Source: Gammaproteobacteria bacterium (GTDB lineage: Bacteria; Pseudomonadota; Gammaproteobacteria; Burkholderiales; Rhodocyclaceae). Taken from it: 64,000 nt of DNA. Under the pieces are notes generated by a model. It was not told where the DNA came from. It saw only the letters and a list, made by a program, of their open reading frames with translations, and made no database searches. Every line of letters starts with the position of its first letter. Position 1 is the stretch's first letter. Positions 27,350-39,997 of this stretch are shown piece after piece. The position numbers and the translations under genes were made by a program. The stretch spans positions 30,875-94,874 of the forward strand of contig JAHJHI010000001.1 of assembly GCA_018824085.1 (NCBI GenBank), in the 5' to 3' direction.

Positions 27350-28128
27350 TATCGGATGATGCCGCGTCCGCCGGAGGCAAGAAAGTCTGCGAGCAGGCCA
27401 ACCTCGGGCACGCTTTTCGCCGCATCTGCGACGGCCTGCTTTGCGTCCTCGAGCGACAGGCCCTCGCGATACAAGGTCTTGTAGGCGCGCTTGATGGCCG
27501 TGATGGCTTCACTGCTGTAGCCGCGCCGACGCAGTCCTTCGCTGTTGATGCCGTGCGGCGTGGCCGGCACGCCGTTGGCGAGCACGAATGGCGGCACGTC
27601 CTGCAGCACGCTGGAATGCACGCCGCAGAAACTGTGAGCCCCTACGCGGACGAACTGATGAACCCCGGTGAAGCCGCCGAGAATCGCCCAGTCGCCGATA
27701 TGGACATGCCCGGCCAGCGCGGTGTTGTTCGCCATGATCGTGTGGCTGCCGACCTGGCAGTCATGGGCCACGTGCACATAGGCCATGATCCAGTTGTCGT
27801 CACCGACGCGCGTCACGCCGACGTCCTGCGTGGTGCCGCAATTCATCGTCACGTATTCGCGCACGGTGTTGCGGTCGCCGATTTCGAGTCGGGTCGGCTC
27901 GCCTGCGTACTTCTTGTCCTGCGGCGCACCGCCGATGGAGCAGAAGGGGTGGAACACGTTCTCGCGACCGATGCGCGTATGCCCGTCGATGACGACGTGC
28001 GGATGCACTCGCGTGCCCTCGCCGATCTCGACGTGGGCGCCGATCACGCTATAGGCGCCGATCTCCACGCCATCCGCGATACGGGCGGTCGGCGCGACGA
28101 TGGCGGTCGGATGGATGACGGAGCCCAT
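27349..28128 (-). CDS. lpxA: UDP-N-acetylglucosamine acyltransferase
   Basis: Hexapeptide repeats; [36 protein letters not shown]. Confidence 0.97.
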   Translation of the reverse strand: MGSVIHPTAIVAPTARIADGVEIGAYSVIGAHVEIGEGTRVHPHVVIDGHTRIGRENVFHPFCSIGGAPQDKKYAGEPTRLEIGDRNTVREYVTMNCGTTQDVGVTRVGDDNWIMAYVHVAHDCQVGSHTIMANNTALAGHVHIGDWAILGGFTGVHQFVRVGAHSFCGVHSSVLQDVPPFVLANGVPATPHGINSEGLRRRGYSSEAITAIKRAYKTLYREGLSLEDAKQAVADAAKSVPEVGLLADFLASGGRGIIR

Positions 28129-28562
28129 CAGGTCGGGCGCACCGCACAGAGCAACTCGGTTTCGGCGACGACATTGCCGTCGACGACCGCGCGCGCCGCG
28201 TACTTCCAGATGCCGCGCATGTTGCGGATCAGATCGACTTCGAGAATGAGCTGGTCGCCCGCCATCACCGGTTTCTTGAACCGTGTGTTGTCGATGCCGC
28301 ACAGGTAATAGACGGAGTCCTTGTCGGGTGTCGTACCCAGCGTTTCAAAGGACAGGATGGCCGCAGCCTGCGCCAGCGCTTCCACGATCAGCACGCCCGG
28401 CATGACCGGGTGGTTCGGGAAGTGGCCGGGGAAAAACGGCTCGTTGATCGATACGTTCTTCAGCGCACGGATGTATTTGTTCGCTTCGACATCGAGCACC
28501 CTGTCCACCAGCAGGAAGGGAAAACGGTGCGGCAGCGACTTCAGCACCTCGTGTATGTCCAT
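28128..28562 (-). CDS. fabZ: 3-hydroxyacyl-ACP dehydratase FabZ
   Basis: [36 protein letters not shown]. Confidence 0.97.
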   Translation of the reverse strand: MDIHEVLKSLPHRFPFLLVDRVLDVEANKYIRALKNVSINEPFFPGHFPNHPVMPGVLIVEALAQAAAILSFETLGTTPDKDSVYYLCGIDNTRFKKPVMAGDQLILEVDLIRNMRGIWKYAARAVVDGNVVAETELLCAVRPT

Positions 28563-28572
28563 GGATTTCAAT

Positions 28573-29613
28573 TCAGTCTTCCTTGATGCTTTGCAGTGAT
28601 GCAAGTTGGCGCTCGAGCGTGCGCACCCTGTCTGCCAACGCGTCGAGCTGACGCAGGCGGGCGAAATTGCGGGACCATTCACGATGTTCCATGAAGGGCA
28701 CCGAGCCGGTATAGGTACCGGGCGAAACGATGGATTTCGTCACCAGCGTGGCGGCTGAAACCATCACGTCATCGGCGATTTCCAGATGGCCGACAATGTT
28801 GGCGGCGCCGGCGATCATGCAGCGCCGGCCGATACGGGTGCTGCCCGCAACGGCGCAGCAACCGGCCATCGCGGTATGCTCGCCGATGTGCACGTTGTGT
28901 GCGATCTGTATCTGGTTGTCCAGCTTCACGCCGTCACCGATCACCGTGTCGTCCAGTGCGCCCCGGTCTATCGTCGTGCTGGCGCCGATCTCCACATCGT
29001 CCCCGATGAGTACCCGCCCGATCTGCGGAATCTTCACCCAGTGCGCCTCTGCATCCCGTGCAAAGCCGAAGCCGTCCGCTCCGATGACGGCACCGGAGTG
29101 GATGATGCCGCGCACCCCGACAACGCAGCGCGGATAGATGACAACCCGCGGATACAGGCGAGTGCCCGCGCCGACAACGCAGTCATCGCCCACGTTCGAT
29201 CCGGCGCCGATGATCGCGCCGTCCCCGACGACCGCACGGGCCCCGATCACCGCGCCGGCACCGATGTGGGCACCGACGCCGATCTGCGCGGTTTCATGCA
29301 CCGACGCACCAGGCTCGATGCCGGCTGCCGGCACCACTTCGGGATTGAGCACCTGCGCGACGCGCGCAAAATACAGGTAGGGATTGCGGATGCGGATGTG
29401 CGGCCTGAGCAGCCCGTCCCCATCGCCCGGCGACACGATCACGGCGCCCGCCGCGCTCGTCGCCAGTGCGCCCCTGTATCTGGGATTGGACAGGAAGGCG
29501 ATCTGGCCTGGCCCGGCCTTATCCAGCGACGCGACCTGCTCGATCAGCAAATCCGCGTCGCCGTGCAGCTCGCCCCCCAGCCGGGCGACCAGGTCGCCAA
29601 GTCGGGCTGGCAT
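28573..29613 (-). CDS. lpxD: UDP-3-O-acyl-glucosamine N-acyltransferase
   Basis: Hexapeptide repeats; [29 protein letters not shown]. Confidence 0.97.
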   Translation of the reverse strand: MPARLGDLVARLGGELHGDADLLIEQVASLDKAGPGQIAFLSNPRYRGALATSAAGAVIVSPGDGDGLLRPHIRIRNPYLYFARVAQVLNPEVVPAAGIEPGASVHETAQIGVGAHIGAGAVIGARAVVGDGAIIGAGSNVGDDCVVGAGTRLYPRVVIYPRCVVGVRGIIHSGAVIGADGFGFARDAEAHWVKIPQIGRVLIGDDVEIGASTTIDRGALDDTVIGDGVKLDNQIQIAHNVHIGEHTAMAGCCAVAGSTRIGRRCMIAGAANIVGHLEIADDVMVSAATLVTKSIVSPGTYTGSVPFMEHREWSRNFARLRQLDALADRVRTLERQLASLQSIKED

Positions 29614-29620
29614 GATCTTC

Positions 29621-30142
29621 CTACTTGCTCGCCGGCGGATCGGCCAGCGCCTTCAGTACCTTCTCGGTGATGTCGATGCGCGCGCTGCGATACACCACTT
29701 CCTGGAAGATGATGTCGTACTTGTCCGCCTCGGCGATGACCTTGATCGCCTTGTTGGCTCGATCAAGCACGCCGGCAAGCTCTTCGTTGCGACGCTGGTT
29801 GAGGTCTTCGCGATACTCGCGTTCCCGGCGTTGCATCTCCCGCGTCAGATCGTTGAACTCACGCTCCTTGGCACGGCGATCGCTGTCCGACAGCGTCACG
29901 GCGTTCTTTTCCATGTTCTGCTGCATGCCCTGCAGCTGCTTGGCGAGCTTTTCGAGCTCCTGGCTGCGTTTCTCGAATTCCTTCTCGAGTTTCTTTTGCG
30001 CCCGCACGGCCGGTGCAGCCTCGCGCAGAATGCGCTCCGTATCGACGAAACCGATCTTGAAATCGGATTCGGCGCGCGACGAAGTGCTGACGCCGAGCGA
30101 CAGCAGTGTGAGCAAGACGATTGATAGCGTGCGCAAGGACAT
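29621..30142 (-). CDS. skp: OmpH/Skp periplasmic chaperone
   Basis: Signal peptide; FKIGFVDTERILREAAPAVRAQKKLEKEF; coiled coil. Confidence 0.92.
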   Translation of the reverse strand: MSLRTLSIVLLTLLSLGVSTSSRAESDFKIGFVDTERILREAAPAVRAQKKLEKEFEKRSQELEKLAKQLQGMQQNMEKNAVTLSDSDRRAKEREFNDLTREMQRREREYREDLNQRRNEELAGVLDRANKAIKVIAEADKYDIIFQEVVYRSARIDITEKVLKALADPPASK

Positions 30143-30171
30143 ACTCGACCTGTTTTCTGGGTGTTTCCGGA

Positions 30172-32466
30172 TCAGAACACGTTACCCAACTGGAACTGGA
30201 AGCGCTGAAGGCGATCCAGCGGGTCCTTGTTCAGCGGCTGGGCGATACTGAATTTGAGCGGTCCCATGGGCGAACTCCAGCCCACGGAAAGGCCAGCACT
30301 ATAACGCAAATCCCCGAGATTCAAGGTCTGGTCACTACTCCAGACCTGACCGGCATCGACGAACGTACCCAGGCGCAGCGTCTTGTCCTGTCCCATGCCG
30401 GGGAAGGGAAACAGCAGTTCGGCATTGGCCACGACACGGCGATCACCGCCGATCGAGCTTTCAAGGATGTTGCCGGCGGCGTCACGGTCACGCTCGCCGA
30501 GCGATGCCGTCTGGAAACCGCGCACCGAACCGATGCCGCCCGCGTAGAAATTCTTGTAGAACGGCAGCGGCTTGCCGCCATAGCCCTTGCCATAGCCGAT
30601 TTCGCCATTCAGTGACAACACGAAATCGCCGAACAGCGGGAAGAAGCGCTGGTGCTGATAGGACGCCTTCGCATAGCGCAGCGACCCGCCTGGCAAGGCC
30701 AGTTCGGCATTCACGCGCTGATAGGTACCTGTCGTCGGATAGATGAAGCTGTCACGCGTATCGCGCGACCAGCCCACGGTGCCGACCAGCGACGTATTGG
30801 TGTCGCCGAATTCGCTGACGAAATTCTTGTAGCGCTGCGGACTGTCGTCGTACACATCGATCGAGGTCTGGTCGACGGCCAGACCGAAATTGATGCGGTC
30901 GTCCTCCTCGATAGGGAAACCCCAGCGAAGGCCCGCACCGATCGACGACGTGCGGTAGTTGCCGATGTTCAGGCTCGTCGGATCGACATTGCGCAGATAG
31001 ACGTCAAAGCCGCGCGAAATGCCGTCCGGCGTGTAGTACGGATCGGTGAACGACAGCGCGTAGGTCTTGTTGATGCTGCCGCTGTTCAGGCTCAGCGACA
31101 GCGCCTTGCCGCTGCCGAACAGGTTCTGCTGCGACACCGACGTCGACAGGATCAGGCTTTCCGAACTGGAAAAACCTGCGCCGAACATCAGGTTGCCGGT
31201 CGGCTTCTCCTTGACCGTCAGGTTCACATCGACCTGGTCGGTCGAACCCGGCACGGCTGGCGTCTCCACCGTCACGCCGTCGAAGTAGCCGAGGCGGTCC
31301 ACCCGGTTGCGCGAGCGCGTGATCTTCGCTCCGTCGTACCAGGCGCCTTCCATCTGGCGGAACTCGCGGCGGATCACCTCGTCACGCGTCTTGCTGTTGC
31401 CCTGGACGTTGATGCGGCGCACATAGACGCGGCGGCCCGGATCGACGAACACGGTGAAGGACACCGTGCGATTCGCCTTGTCGGGCTCCGGCACCGCATT
31501 CACGTTCGCGAAGGCGTAGCCCTCGTTCGACAGGCGATCGTTGATCGCCTTCGTCGTTTCGGTCAGGTTGCGGCGCGAGAACTCGTCGCCGGTCTTCAGC
31601 TTGACCAGCGGACGCAGTTCCTCTTCCGGCAGCAGCAGATCACCCGACAGCTTCACGCTGGATACCGTGTACTTCTCGCCCTCGCTGATCGAGATCGTGA
31701 TGTAGATGTCCTGCTTGTCCGGCGTGATCGACACCTGGGTCGAATCGACGTTGAACTCCAGATAGCCGCGATCGAGGTAATGGCTGCGCAGCGTTTCGAC
31801 ATCCGCGCCGAGCTTCTGGCGGGAATACTGGTCGTTCTTCGTATACCAGGTCAGCCAGCCCGGCGTCGTCAGCGTGATCAGCTTGAGCAGTTCCTTCTCG
31901 GAGAACGCCTTGGCACCAACGATGTTGATCTGCTTGATGTGGGCGACCTCGCCCTCGTCGACCTGGAAATTGATGCCGACCCGATTGCGTTCGAGCGGCG
32001 TGACCGTGGTCTTGATCTCGACCGAATAGCGGCCGCGAGACAGATACTGGCGCTTCAGTTCCTGCTCGGCGCGATCCAGCACGCTGCGGTCGAAAATACG
32101 TGATTCGGCCAGGCCGAAATCACGCATGGCCTTCTTGATCTGTTCCTTGTCGAATTCCTTCATGCCGACGAATTCGAGCGAAGCGATCGCCGGACGTTCT
32201 TCGACGACGACGACCAGCACGTCACCCTCGACCTCGATCCGCACATCCTTGAAGAACCCGGTCGCGAACAGCGCCTTGATGGCCTCGGCAGCCTTGTCTT
32301 CTGTAAAGCTCTCGCCGACGCGGATCGGCAGGTAGTTGAAGACGGTACCGGCCTCGGTGCGCTGGATGCCCTCGACCCGGATGTCGCGGACGACAAAGGA
32401 ATCAAAAGCGTGGGCATGAGCCGACAGCAATCCCGCGATCAGGGCGGGCACTAGAAACTTGCGCAT
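30172..32466 (-). CDS. bamA: Outer membrane assembly factor BamA
   Basis: POTRA repeats and C-terminal beta barrel with FQFQLGNVF end. Confidence 0.97.
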   Translation of the reverse strand: MRKFLVPALIAGLLSAHAHAFDSFVVRDIRVEGIQRTEAGTVFNYLPIRVGESFTEDKAAEAIKALFATGFFKDVRIEVEGDVLVVVVEERPAIASLEFVGMKEFDKEQIKKAMRDFGLAESRIFDRSVLDRAEQELKRQYLSRGRYSVEIKTTVTPLERNRVGINFQVDEGEVAHIKQINIVGAKAFSEKELLKLITLTTPGWLTWYTKNDQYSRQKLGADVETLRSHYLDRGYLEFNVDSTQVSITPDKQDIYITISISEGEKYTVSSVKLSGDLLLPEEELRPLVKLKTGDEFSRRNLTETTKAINDRLSNEGYAFANVNAVPEPDKANRTVSFTVFVDPGRRVYVRRINVQGNSKTRDEVIRREFRQMEGAWYDGAKITRSRNRVDRLGYFDGVTVETPAVPGSTDQVDVNLTVKEKPTGNLMFGAGFSSSESLILSTSVSQQNLFGSGKALSLSLNSGSINKTYALSFTDPYYTPDGISRGFDVYLRNVDPTSLNIGNYRTSSIGAGLRWGFPIEEDDRINFGLAVDQTSIDVYDDSPQRYKNFVSEFGDTNTSLVGTVGWSRDTRDSFIYPTTGTYQRVNAELALPGGSLRYAKASYQHQRFFPLFGDFVLSLNGEIGYGKGYGGKPLPFYKNFYAGGIGSVRGFQTASLGERDRDAAGNILESSIGGDRRVVANAELLFPFPGMGQDKTLRLGTFVDAGQVWSSDQTLNLGDLRYSAGLSVGWSSPMGPLKFSIAQPLNKDPLDRLQRFQFQLGNVF

Positions 32467-32485
32467 TGGGGGATTCAGCTGGCAG

Positions 32486-33844
32486 TCAACCGAAAAGGCG
32501 ATTGATATCGTTATAGAAGGCAAAGGCCATCAGCATCAGCAGCATGGCCAGACCGATCTGTTGCCCGATCTCCATGATCCGCTCGGACACCGGACCGCCC
32601 TTGATCACTTCGATCGTATAGTACATCAAGTGTCCACCGTCCAGCAGCGGGATGGGCAGCAGGTTCAGCACCCCCAGACTGATGCTGATGAGCGCGATGA
32701 ACTTGATGTAGTGGCTCGCGCCCATGCGGGCTGACTGCCCCGCGTAGTCGGCGATCGTGACCGGTCCGCTGAGGTTCTTCCAGGACAGTTGTCCGGTGAT
32801 CATGCGCCCGAAGGCCTTCAGGCTGAACAGCGCGGTATCCCACGTCTGGACCACGCCCAGCGTGAAGGCATCAAGCACGCCGTGCTGCACGGTGACGAAC
32901 AGCCTGTCGCGCAATGCCAGATCCGGTTCCGGCGTCACGCCCAGCCGGCCGAACACCTGTCCGCCCTCCTCGACCTGCGAAATGTCCGCCGTCAGATCAA
33001 GCGTCTCGCCATTGCGGAGTACGCGCAACGGCACCGACTTTCCGCCGCGCTCGCGCACCACGCCGACCATCGTGCTCCAGTCCTCCATGGGCTGACCATC
33101 GATCGTCACGATGCGGTCCCCGACCTGCACGCCTGCCCGTTCTGCGGCGCTGCCCGCCTCTATCGTGCCGATGACGGCAGGCACCGCGGGCCGGAACAGC
33201 ATCAGGCCGGCGCGTTCCATCAGCGAGGCATCAACGTCGCCTCCCAGTCCGGACATGTCGATCCGGCGCACGTTGATGTCCTGGCGCTCGTTGATGGTTT
33301 CCAGCGTGATGACGCCGCGCTCGACGGCGGCTTGCGCAACGTTCCAGCGCAGGTCCTGTGCCGACGCAACCGGTTTGCCGTTGATGGCCCGCACCAGTTC
33401 GCCTTCCGTCACACCGGCCACCGAGGCGGGCGTGCCGGTTTGCGGCGCGGCGAGCAGTGGCCGCAACTCGTCCATGCCGTAAATGAACAGCGCCCAGTAG
33501 ATGACGATGGCGAGCAGGAAGTTGGCGATCGGGCCGGCTGCAACGATGGCGAACCGGCGCCATACGGTCTGTCGGTTGAAGGCGCGATGCAGTTCATCCG
33601 GTGCAACGCTGCCTTCGCGTTCGTCGAGCATCTTGACGAAACCGCCGAGCGGAAACAGCGCGAGCACCCACTCAGTCGCATCGGGACCGTATCGGCGCAG
33701 CAGCAGCGGTCTGCCGAAGCCGATGGAAAAGCGCAGCACCTTGACACCGCACAGGCGTGCCACGCTGTAGTGTCCGAATTCGTGAACGGTGATGAGGATG
33801 CCGAGCGCGAGTGCGAAAGCTGCAAGGTAGAAAAGCGGATTCAC
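32486..33844 (-). CDS. rseP: RIP metalloprotease RseP
   Basis: [15 protein letters not shown]; two PDZ regions; [14 protein letters not shown]. Confidence 0.96.
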   Translation of the reverse strand: MNPLFYLAAFALALGILITVHEFGHYSVARLCGVKVLRFSIGFGRPLLLRRYGPDATEWVLALFPLGGFVKMLDEREGSVAPDELHRAFNRQTVWRRFAIVAAGPIANFLLAIVIYWALFIYGMDELRPLLAAPQTGTPASVAGVTEGELVRAINGKPVASAQDLRWNVAQAAVERGVITLETINERQDINVRRIDMSGLGGDVDASLMERAGLMLFRPAVPAVIGTIEAGSAAERAGVQVGDRIVTIDGQPMEDWSTMVGVVRERGGKSVPLRVLRNGETLDLTADISQVEEGGQVFGRLGVTPEPDLALRDRLFVTVQHGVLDAFTLGVVQTWDTALFSLKAFGRMITGQLSWKNLSGPVTIADYAGQSARMGASHYIKFIALISISLGVLNLLPIPLLDGGHLMYYTIEVIKGGPVSERIMEIGQQIGLAMLLMLMAFAFYNDINRLFG

Positions 33845-35001
33845 GTTCGGGCCTCGACAATGCGTTGTGCCACGGCACGTGCAGCGGCATCCGCCGCGAA
33901 CACTTCGTCGAGCGTGCGGGCGGGCTGGTCAGGCAGCGTTTCAAGAGTGGCGGCAATCACATCCGCTATGGCACGAAAACCCAGCCGGCGTTCCAGGAAA
34001 GCCGATACCGCAACTTCGTTCGCCGCATTCAGCACCGTCGGCGCACCGCCCGCCGCACGCAGCGCCTCGAAGGCGAGCGCCAGACACGGGAAGCGAGCGA
34101 AGTCGGGACGCTCGAACACAAGATCGGCGGCCGCTGCGAGGTCAAGCGCACTGACACCGGAATCAATGCGGTGCGGCCAGTCGAGCGCATGGGCGATCGG
34201 TGTGCGCATGTCGGGATTGCCCATCTGCGCAAGCACCGAACCGTCGACGTACTCAACCATGGAGTGCACGATGCTCTGCGGATGGATGACGACATCGATC
34301 GACTCGGCAGGCGTGTCGAACAGCCAGTGCGCTTCGATGACCTCGAGGCCCTTGTTCATCATCGTCGCGGAGTCGACGGAAATCTTGCGGCCCATGTCCC
34401 AGTTCGGATGCGCGCAGGCCTGCTCCGGCGTTACGTGATCCAGCGCATCCAGCGGGCTGCTCCTGAACGGGCCTCCGGACGCGGTCAGCAGGATGCGCCG
34501 CACGCCCGCACGCCCTTTGACCGGCATGCACTGGAAGACCGCATTGTGTTCGCTGTCGATCGGCAGCAGCGTCGCACCATGCGCGTGGACTTCATGCATG
34601 AACACGCCACCGGCCATCACGAGCGCTTCCTTGTTGGCGAGCAGGATGCGTTTGCCGCTGCGTGCCGACGCGAGGGTCGGGCGCAGGCCGGCGGCACCGA
34701 CGATAGCCGCCATGACAGTATCGACTTCAGGCAGTGACGCGATGAACTCCAGCGCCTCGATGCCATGCAGCACCTCGGTTCCGACCCGTCCGGCAAGCAG
34801 AGCGCGCAGTTCGCCGGCGGCAGCGTCGTCCGCAACCACCGCATAGCGCGGCGCGCAGGACAGGCATTGCCCGGCAAGCTTGCGTATCTGTCGGTGGCCC
34901 GACAGTGCGACGACTTCAAAGCGCTCCGGATGACGTGCCACGACATCCAGCGTACTGACGCCGATCGATCCGGTCGCGCCGAGTATGGACAGTTTCCGCA
35001 T
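33841..35001 (-). CDS. dxr: 1-deoxy-D-xylulose-5-phosphate reductoisomerase
   Basis: [35 protein letters not shown]. Confidence 0.97.
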   Translation of the reverse strand: MRKLSILGATGSIGVSTLDVVARHPERFEVVALSGHRQIRKLAGQCLSCAPRYAVVADDAAAGELRALLAGRVGTEVLHGIEALEFIASLPEVDTVMAAIVGAAGLRPTLASARSGKRILLANKEALVMAGGVFMHEVHAHGATLLPIDSEHNAVFQCMPVKGRAGVRRILLTASGGPFRSSPLDALDHVTPEQACAHPNWDMGRKISVDSATMMNKGLEVIEAHWLFDTPAESIDVVIHPQSIVHSMVEYVDGSVLAQMGNPDMRTPIAHALDWPHRIDSGVSALDLAAAADLVFERPDFARFPCLALAFEALRAAGGAPTVLNAANEVAVSAFLERRLGFRAIADVIAATLETLPDQPARTLDEVFAADAAARAVAQRIVEART

Positions 35002-35837
35002 CAGGACGGCGTTCCCGCAAACAGGTGAAGCAAGGCGAAGCCGATCAGCGGCAAGGTGGCCGTCAGGCTGTCTATCCGGTCAAGAATGCCGCCGTGGCCC
35101 GGCAGCAGCTGGCTGCTGTCCTTCATGCCCGCCTGACGCTTCATCATCGATTCGAACAGATCGCCAACGATGCTGACCGCCGTCAGCACGAGCAGAACCG
35201 CAGCCCATGTCATCGGCGCCGGCGTCTGGTCGGGCGGAAAAAGCCAGGGCTTGATGGCCAGACCGTAGAGCTGGACTGCCACCACGGCACCGGCGGCGCC
35301 CTCCCAGGTCTTGCCCGGGCTGATGGCCGGTGCCAGCTTGTGACGCCCCAATGCCCGGCCCGTGAAATAGGCGGCGATATCGGCGATCCACACGACAGCC
35401 ATGAGCAGCAGCAACGGCAGCAGTCCCTCGGCGCGCAGCTGTATCAACGCGAGGGCCGGCGGCACCAGTACGACAGCGCCGGTCAGCATGAGCAGACCAC
35501 GCGCCGGACGACCTCCGCGCCACATCCACAGCGGCACGGCGAGCAGCCAGAACAGGATGGCCAGCACATGCATCGACGAGAGCCAGCCCCGGACGTCGGG
35601 CACCGTGCCGGCTCCGTCGAAAGCGCAGCGGGCAGCCGCTGCCACGACGAGAAAGGTCACCAGCCCCGACACGATGGAACCGACGCGGCCAAGCCCGGCG
35701 AGACGCCCCCACTCCCAGCCCGCCAGACCGAGAATCAGCGCAACCAGCCAGGACCACGCGGCCAGATCCAGCCACCGCAAAGCGGCAGACAGGCCGGCGA
35801 GCAGGACTATGGCCGTCAGTACCCTTTGTTTAAGCAT
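35001..35837 (-). CDS. cdsA: Phosphatidate cytidylyltransferase
   Basis: [55 protein letters not shown]. Confidence 0.96.
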   Translation of the reverse strand: MLKQRVLTAIVLLAGLSAALRWLDLAAWSWLVALILGLAGWEWGRLAGLGRVGSIVSGLVTFLVVAAAARCAFDGAGTVPDVRGWLSSMHVLAILFWLLAVPLWMWRGGRPARGLLMLTGAVVLVPPALALIQLRAEGLLPLLLLMAVVWIADIAAYFTGRALGRHKLAPAISPGKTWEGAAGAVVAVQLYGLAIKPWLFPPDQTPAPMTWAAVLLVLTAVSIVGDLFESMMKRQAGMKDSSQLLPGHGGILDRIDSLTATLPLIGFALLHLFAGTPS

Positions 35838-36615
35838 GCCGCCCGACCGCGCCGAGCTCAGCCGCCGCGGCGGCTTGCACCTGTTCGCTGGTGCGCCCGA
35901 AACGGCGTTCGCGCTGCTGGAACGACGTGATCGCGGAGTCTATCGCCGCGCCGTTGAATTCAGGCCACAGGCTGTCGGTGAAATAGAGTTCGGTGTAGGC
36001 GAGTTGCCACAGCAGGAAATTGCTGATGCGCTGCTCGCCGCCAGTGCGGATGAACAGGTCCGGCTCCGGCGCATAGGACATCGCGAGATGCGGCGTCAGA
36101 TCCTGTTCGGCGAAACCTGAACGTTGCTCCGGATGCGCCTGCAGCATGCGCTCGCACGCCTGCATGATGTCCCAGCGGCCGCCGTAGTTCGCCGCTATCG
36201 TCAGGTTCAGTCCGGCATTGCCTTCGGTCAGCGATTCGGCGTTGCGGATGAGTTCGACCAGACGCGGCTCGAATCGGGACAGATCACCGACGACGCGCAG
36301 GCGGATGCCGTTCTCATGCAGGCGCACGACTTCTTCTTCGAGCGCCCGCACGAACAGCTGCATCAGGAAATTGACTTCCTCGGCCGGCCGGCGCCAGTTC
36401 TCCGAGCTGAAGGCGAACAATGTGAGATAGCCCACGCCGCGCTCGGCGCAGCGCGACACCACGGCACGAACGGCCTCCACACCCTTGCGATGTCCGGCAA
36501 CGCGCGGCATGAAACGGCGGCGCGCCCAACGGCCATTGCCATCCATGATGATCGCAATGTGCCGCGGAACCGGGGAGTCGCCGCTGTCGCGCAGCTTACT
36601 GGAACGGGAGGACAA
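35830..36615 (-). CDS. uppS: Undecaprenyl diphosphate synthase
   Basis: [32 protein letters not shown]. Confidence 0.97.
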   Translation of the reverse strand: MSSRSSKLRDSGDSPVPRHIAIIMDGNGRWARRRFMPRVAGHRKGVEAVRAVVSRCAERGVGYLTLFAFSSENWRRPAEEVNFLMQLFVRALEEEVVRLHENGIRLRVVGDLSRFEPRLVELIRNAESLTEGNAGLNLTIAANYGGRWDIMQACERMLQAHPEQRSGFAEQDLTPHLAMSYAPEPDLFIRTGGEQRISNFLLWQLAYTELYFTDSLWPEFNGAAIDSAITSFQQRERRFGRTSEQVQAAAAAELGAVGRHA

Positions 36616-36630
36616 AATGTCTATCCGCCC

Positions 36631-37188
36631 TCAGACCGCCATCAGATCTTGTTCTTTTTGGGCGAGCATCCTGTCGACTTCCGCGATGGTGCGGTCAGTC
36701 AGCTTCTGCACCTCGTCCTGTGCCCGACGCTCGTCATCCTCGGAGATCGTCTTCGCCTTGACGCCTTCCTTCAGCGCATTGTTCGCGTCACGCCGCAGGT
36801 TGCGCACGGCAACGCGCGCGTTCTCGGCTTCACCGCGCACGACCTTTATCAGCTCCTTGCGCCGCTCTTCGGTCAGCGCAGGCATCGGCACGCGGACGAT
36901 CTCGCCCATGGCGGACGGATTGAGGCCAAGGTCGGAGTCGCGGATCGCCTTCTCGACGACCGGCAGCATCTTCTTTTCCCAGGGCTGCACGCCGATGGCG
37001 CGCGCATCGATGAGCGTCACATTGGCCACCTGCGACAGCGGCACCATGGAACCGTAGTAATCGACCTGGATGTGATCAAGGATGCCCGTATGCGCACGCC
37101 CGGTGCGCACCTTGCCGAAGTCGACTTTGAGCGCCTCCAGCGTCTTCAGCATCTTCTGCTCGGTGGTGTTCTTCAACTCGGGGATCAT
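36631..37188 (-). CDS. frr: Ribosome recycling factor
   Basis: [31 protein letters not shown]. Confidence 0.97.
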   Translation of the reverse strand: MIPELKNTTEQKMLKTLEALKVDFGKVRTGRAHTGILDHIQVDYYGSMVPLSQVANVTLIDARAIGVQPWEKKMLPVVEKAIRDSDLGLNPSAMGEIVRVPMPALTEERRKELIKVVRGEAENARVAVRNLRRDANNALKEGVKAKTISEDDERRAQDEVQKLTDRTIAEVDRMLAQKEQDLMAV

Positions 37189-37264
37189 GACGTCGCCTCT
37201 TGTTGGAAGTTGCGGCCGCGCTGCTGCAGCCGGTTGAGCAATGACAAGTGGAACCCGCGCTCCA

Positions 37265-37978
37265 CTATATATGGACCAGCGTGCCCTCGTCTTCGCCGAG
37301 CACGACCCGCTTCAGTGCGCCGGCGTTGAAAATGCTGAAAACCTTGATCGGCAGTTGCTGATCGCGGCACAGCGCAAGTGCCGTGGCGTCCATCACCTTG
37401 AGGTCGCGGCTGATCGCCTCGTCGAAGCTGATGCGATCGTAGCGCGTCGCGCCCGGATCCTTCATCGGGTCGGCGCTGTAGACACCGTCGACCTTCGTCG
37501 CCTTGAGCACGATTTCAGCCTCGATCTCACGCCCGCGCAGCGCGGCAGCGGTATCCGTCGTGAAAAACGGATTGCCGGTGCCCGCCGCGAAGATGACGAC
37601 CTTGCCTTCTTCGAGGTAGCGGATTGCCTTGCCGCGGATGTAGAACTCGACGACCGGTTCGATGCTCAGTGCCGACTGCACGCGTGCGGCAACGCCGGCC
37701 TGACGCATCGCGTCGCCCAGCGCCAGCGCATTCATCACCGTCGCCAGCATGCCCATGTAGTCAGCCGTCGCGCGGTCCATGCCGGCGGCACCGCCGGCAA
37801 CACCGCGGAAAATGTTGCCTCCGCCGATCACAACCCCGACTTCGACGCCGAGTTCCCGGACTTCCGATATCTCCGCAACGATGCGGGCGAGCATGTCGCG
37901 GCTGATGCCATAGTCGTCATCGCCCATGAGGGCTTCGCCCGACAGCTTCAGAAGGATGCGGCGGTAGGCAACGGTCAT
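37265..37978 (-). CDS. pyrH: UMP kinase
   Basis: [29 protein letters not shown]. Confidence 0.97.
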   Translation of the reverse strand: MTVAYRRILLKLSGEALMGDDDYGISRDMLARIVAEISEVRELGVEVGVVIGGGNIFRGVAGGAAGMDRATADYMGMLATVMNALALGDAMRQAGVAARVQSALSIEPVVEFYIRGKAIRYLEEGKVVIFAAGTGNPFFTTDTAAALRGREIEAEIVLKATKVDGVYSADPMKDPGATRYDRISFDEAISRDLKVMDATALALCRDQQLPIKVFSIFNAGALKRVVLGEDEGTLVHI

Positions 37979-37987
37979 GCAGATTCC

Positions 37988-38887
37988 TTAACGGTTCGCT
38001 GCGGCGGCAGCTGCCTGCGCAGCCACTTCAGCGGCAAAATCGTTCGCTTTCTTCTCGATGCCCTCGCCCACCACGTACAGCGTGAAGCTGGCGATGCGTG
38101 CCGAACGGGCCTTGAGCAATTGCTCGATGGTTTGCTTGCCGTCTTCCGCCTTGACGAAAACCTGACCGAGCAGCGTGACTTCCTTCAGGAACTTCTGCAC
38201 GGAGCCTTCCGCGATCTTCTCGATCATCGCATCCGGCTTGCCGGCTTCGCGCGCCTTTTCGATCGCGACGCGACGTTCCGCCTCGATCAGATCGGCCGAC
38301 ACGCCGGTCGAGTCGAGCGACTTCGGCTTGGATGCGGCGATGTGCATCGCCAGATCCTTGGCCATCGCTTCGTCGCCGCCGACGAGATCGACCAGCACAC
38401 CGATCTTCGAGCCGCCATGCACGTAGCTGGCAACCTTGCCTTCGGCCTGTATGCGCACGAAACGACGGATCGTCATGTTCTCGCCGATTTTGCCGACCAG
38501 TGCTGCGCGGGTCGATTCGACCGTACCGTCGCCCAGCGGCAGCTGCGACAACGCGTCGACATCAGCCGGATTCTTCTCGGCGATCAGACAGGCACAGCCA
38601 TTGACCAGCGCGAGGAAATCGTCATTCTTCGCAACGAAGTCCGTTTCGCAATTCACTTCAATCAGCGAGGCGAGCTTGCCGTCGTCGGAAATGAACAGGC
38701 CGACAATGCCTTCAGCCGTCACGCGGGCTGCCGCCGTGCTCGCCTTGTTGCCGAGCTTCACGCGGAGGATTTCTTCCGCCTTCGACAGGTCGCCGCCAGC
38801 TTCGGTCAGCGCCTTCTTGCATTCCATCATCGGAGCATCGGTCTTCTCACGAAGCTCCTTGACCATTCCTGCGGTGATTTCCGCCAT
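37988..38887 (-). CDS. tsf: Elongation factor Ts
   Basis: [33 protein letters not shown]. Confidence 0.98.
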   Translation of the reverse strand: MAEITAGMVKELREKTDAPMMECKKALTEAGGDLSKAEEILRVKLGNKASTAAARVTAEGIVGLFISDDGKLASLIEVNCETDFVAKNDDFLALVNGCACLIAEKNPADVDALSQLPLGDGTVESTRAALVGKIGENMTIRRFVRIQAEGKVASYVHGGSKIGVLVDLVGGDEAMAKDLAMHIAASKPKSLDSTGVSADLIEAERRVAIEKAREAGKPDAMIEKIAEGSVQKFLKEVTLLGQVFVKAEDGKQTIEQLLKARSARIASFTLYVVGEGIEKKANDFAAEVAAQAAAAAANR

Positions 38888-38956
38888 GCTAACTCCTGCC
38901 TGTGTCTGAAAAACGCTGGAACACCGGGCGGGCGCTGTCGCGCCCGACCGGCCGGA

Positions 38957-39727
38957 TCAGGCTTCCTGCGCGCCCTCGCCTGCTGTTTCACCTTCGACCT
39001 CGACGAATTCGTCGTCGGACTTCAGCTGGGCAACCAGATCCTGGGCGGCGCTGTTGCGGCCTTCCAGGATCGCGTCCGCCACGCCGGAGGCGTACAGACG
39101 GATGGCGCGACTGGAGTCGTCGTTACCCGGGATGACGTAGTCGACGCCGAGCGGGGAATGGTTGGTATCAACCACGGCAACGATGGGGATGCCCAGCTTG
39201 CTCGCCTCGGTGATGGCGATCTTGTGGTAGCCGACGTCGATGACGAACAGCGCGTCCGGCAGGCCGGCCATGTTCTTGATGCCGCCGATGCTCTTCTGGA
39301 GCTTGGTCAGTTCGCGCTGCAGCACGAGCGCTTCCTTCTTCGGCATGCGTTCCATGCTGCCGTCCTCGACGAGCTGCTCGAGATCCTTCAGGCGCTTGAC
39401 CGACAGCTTCAGCGTCTTGAAGTTGGTCAGCATGCCGCCGAGCCAGCGCTCGTCGATGTAGGGCACGCCCGCGCGCTGCGCTTCTTCAGCGACGATTTCA
39501 CGCGCCTGACGCTTGGTACCCACCATCAGGATGGTGCCCTTGTTGGCCGACATGCGACGGATGAACGTCATCGCCTCGGCGTACTTGGCAACCGTCTTTT
39601 CGAGGTTGATGATGTGGATCTTGTTGCGATGGCCGAAAATGAAGGGGGCCATCTTGGGGTTCCAGAAGCGGGTCTGGTGTCCAAAATGGACACCCGCTTC
39701 CAGCATTTCGCGCATGGATACGGACAT
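38957..39727 (-). CDS. rpsB: 30S ribosomal protein S2
   Basis: [45 protein letters not shown]. Confidence 0.98.
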   Translation of the reverse strand: MSVSMREMLEAGVHFGHQTRFWNPKMAPFIFGHRNKIHIINLEKTVAKYAEAMTFIRRMSANKGTILMVGTKRQAREIVAEEAQRAGVPYIDERWLGGMLTNFKTLKLSVKRLKDLEQLVEDGSMERMPKKEALVLQRELTKLQKSIGGIKNMAGLPDALFVIDVGYHKIAITEASKLGIPIVAVVDTNHSPLGVDYVIPGNDDSSRAIRLYASGVADAILEGRNSAAQDLVAQLKSDDEFVEVEGETAGEGAQEA

Positions 39728-39997
39728 TCGAGTCTCCGAACAGGGTTTGACCTCCGCCCGGCCGTGTTCGCAACCGGAAATACCGGCTACGCACCCTATC
39801 GGTTCAGCCGCGAAACAACGCGGCACCGGGCGTGTGGATTTGTCTGACGCACCCGTTATGGGCGCTGGAATCAAACAGCCCAAGATTGTAGCAGCCGCAA
39901 TGCAACAAACTCAAGTCGCGCAGATGACGGACGTTTGCCGCACGCAGTGGCTTGGGCTAACCTCTTCCCTCTTCAAGCCAAGTCAAAGAGCCTTTTC

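Noticed and set aside
37241-39847. 868 aa plus-strand ORF across rpsB/tsf/pyrH
   Set aside because: Antisense to three universally conserved genes.
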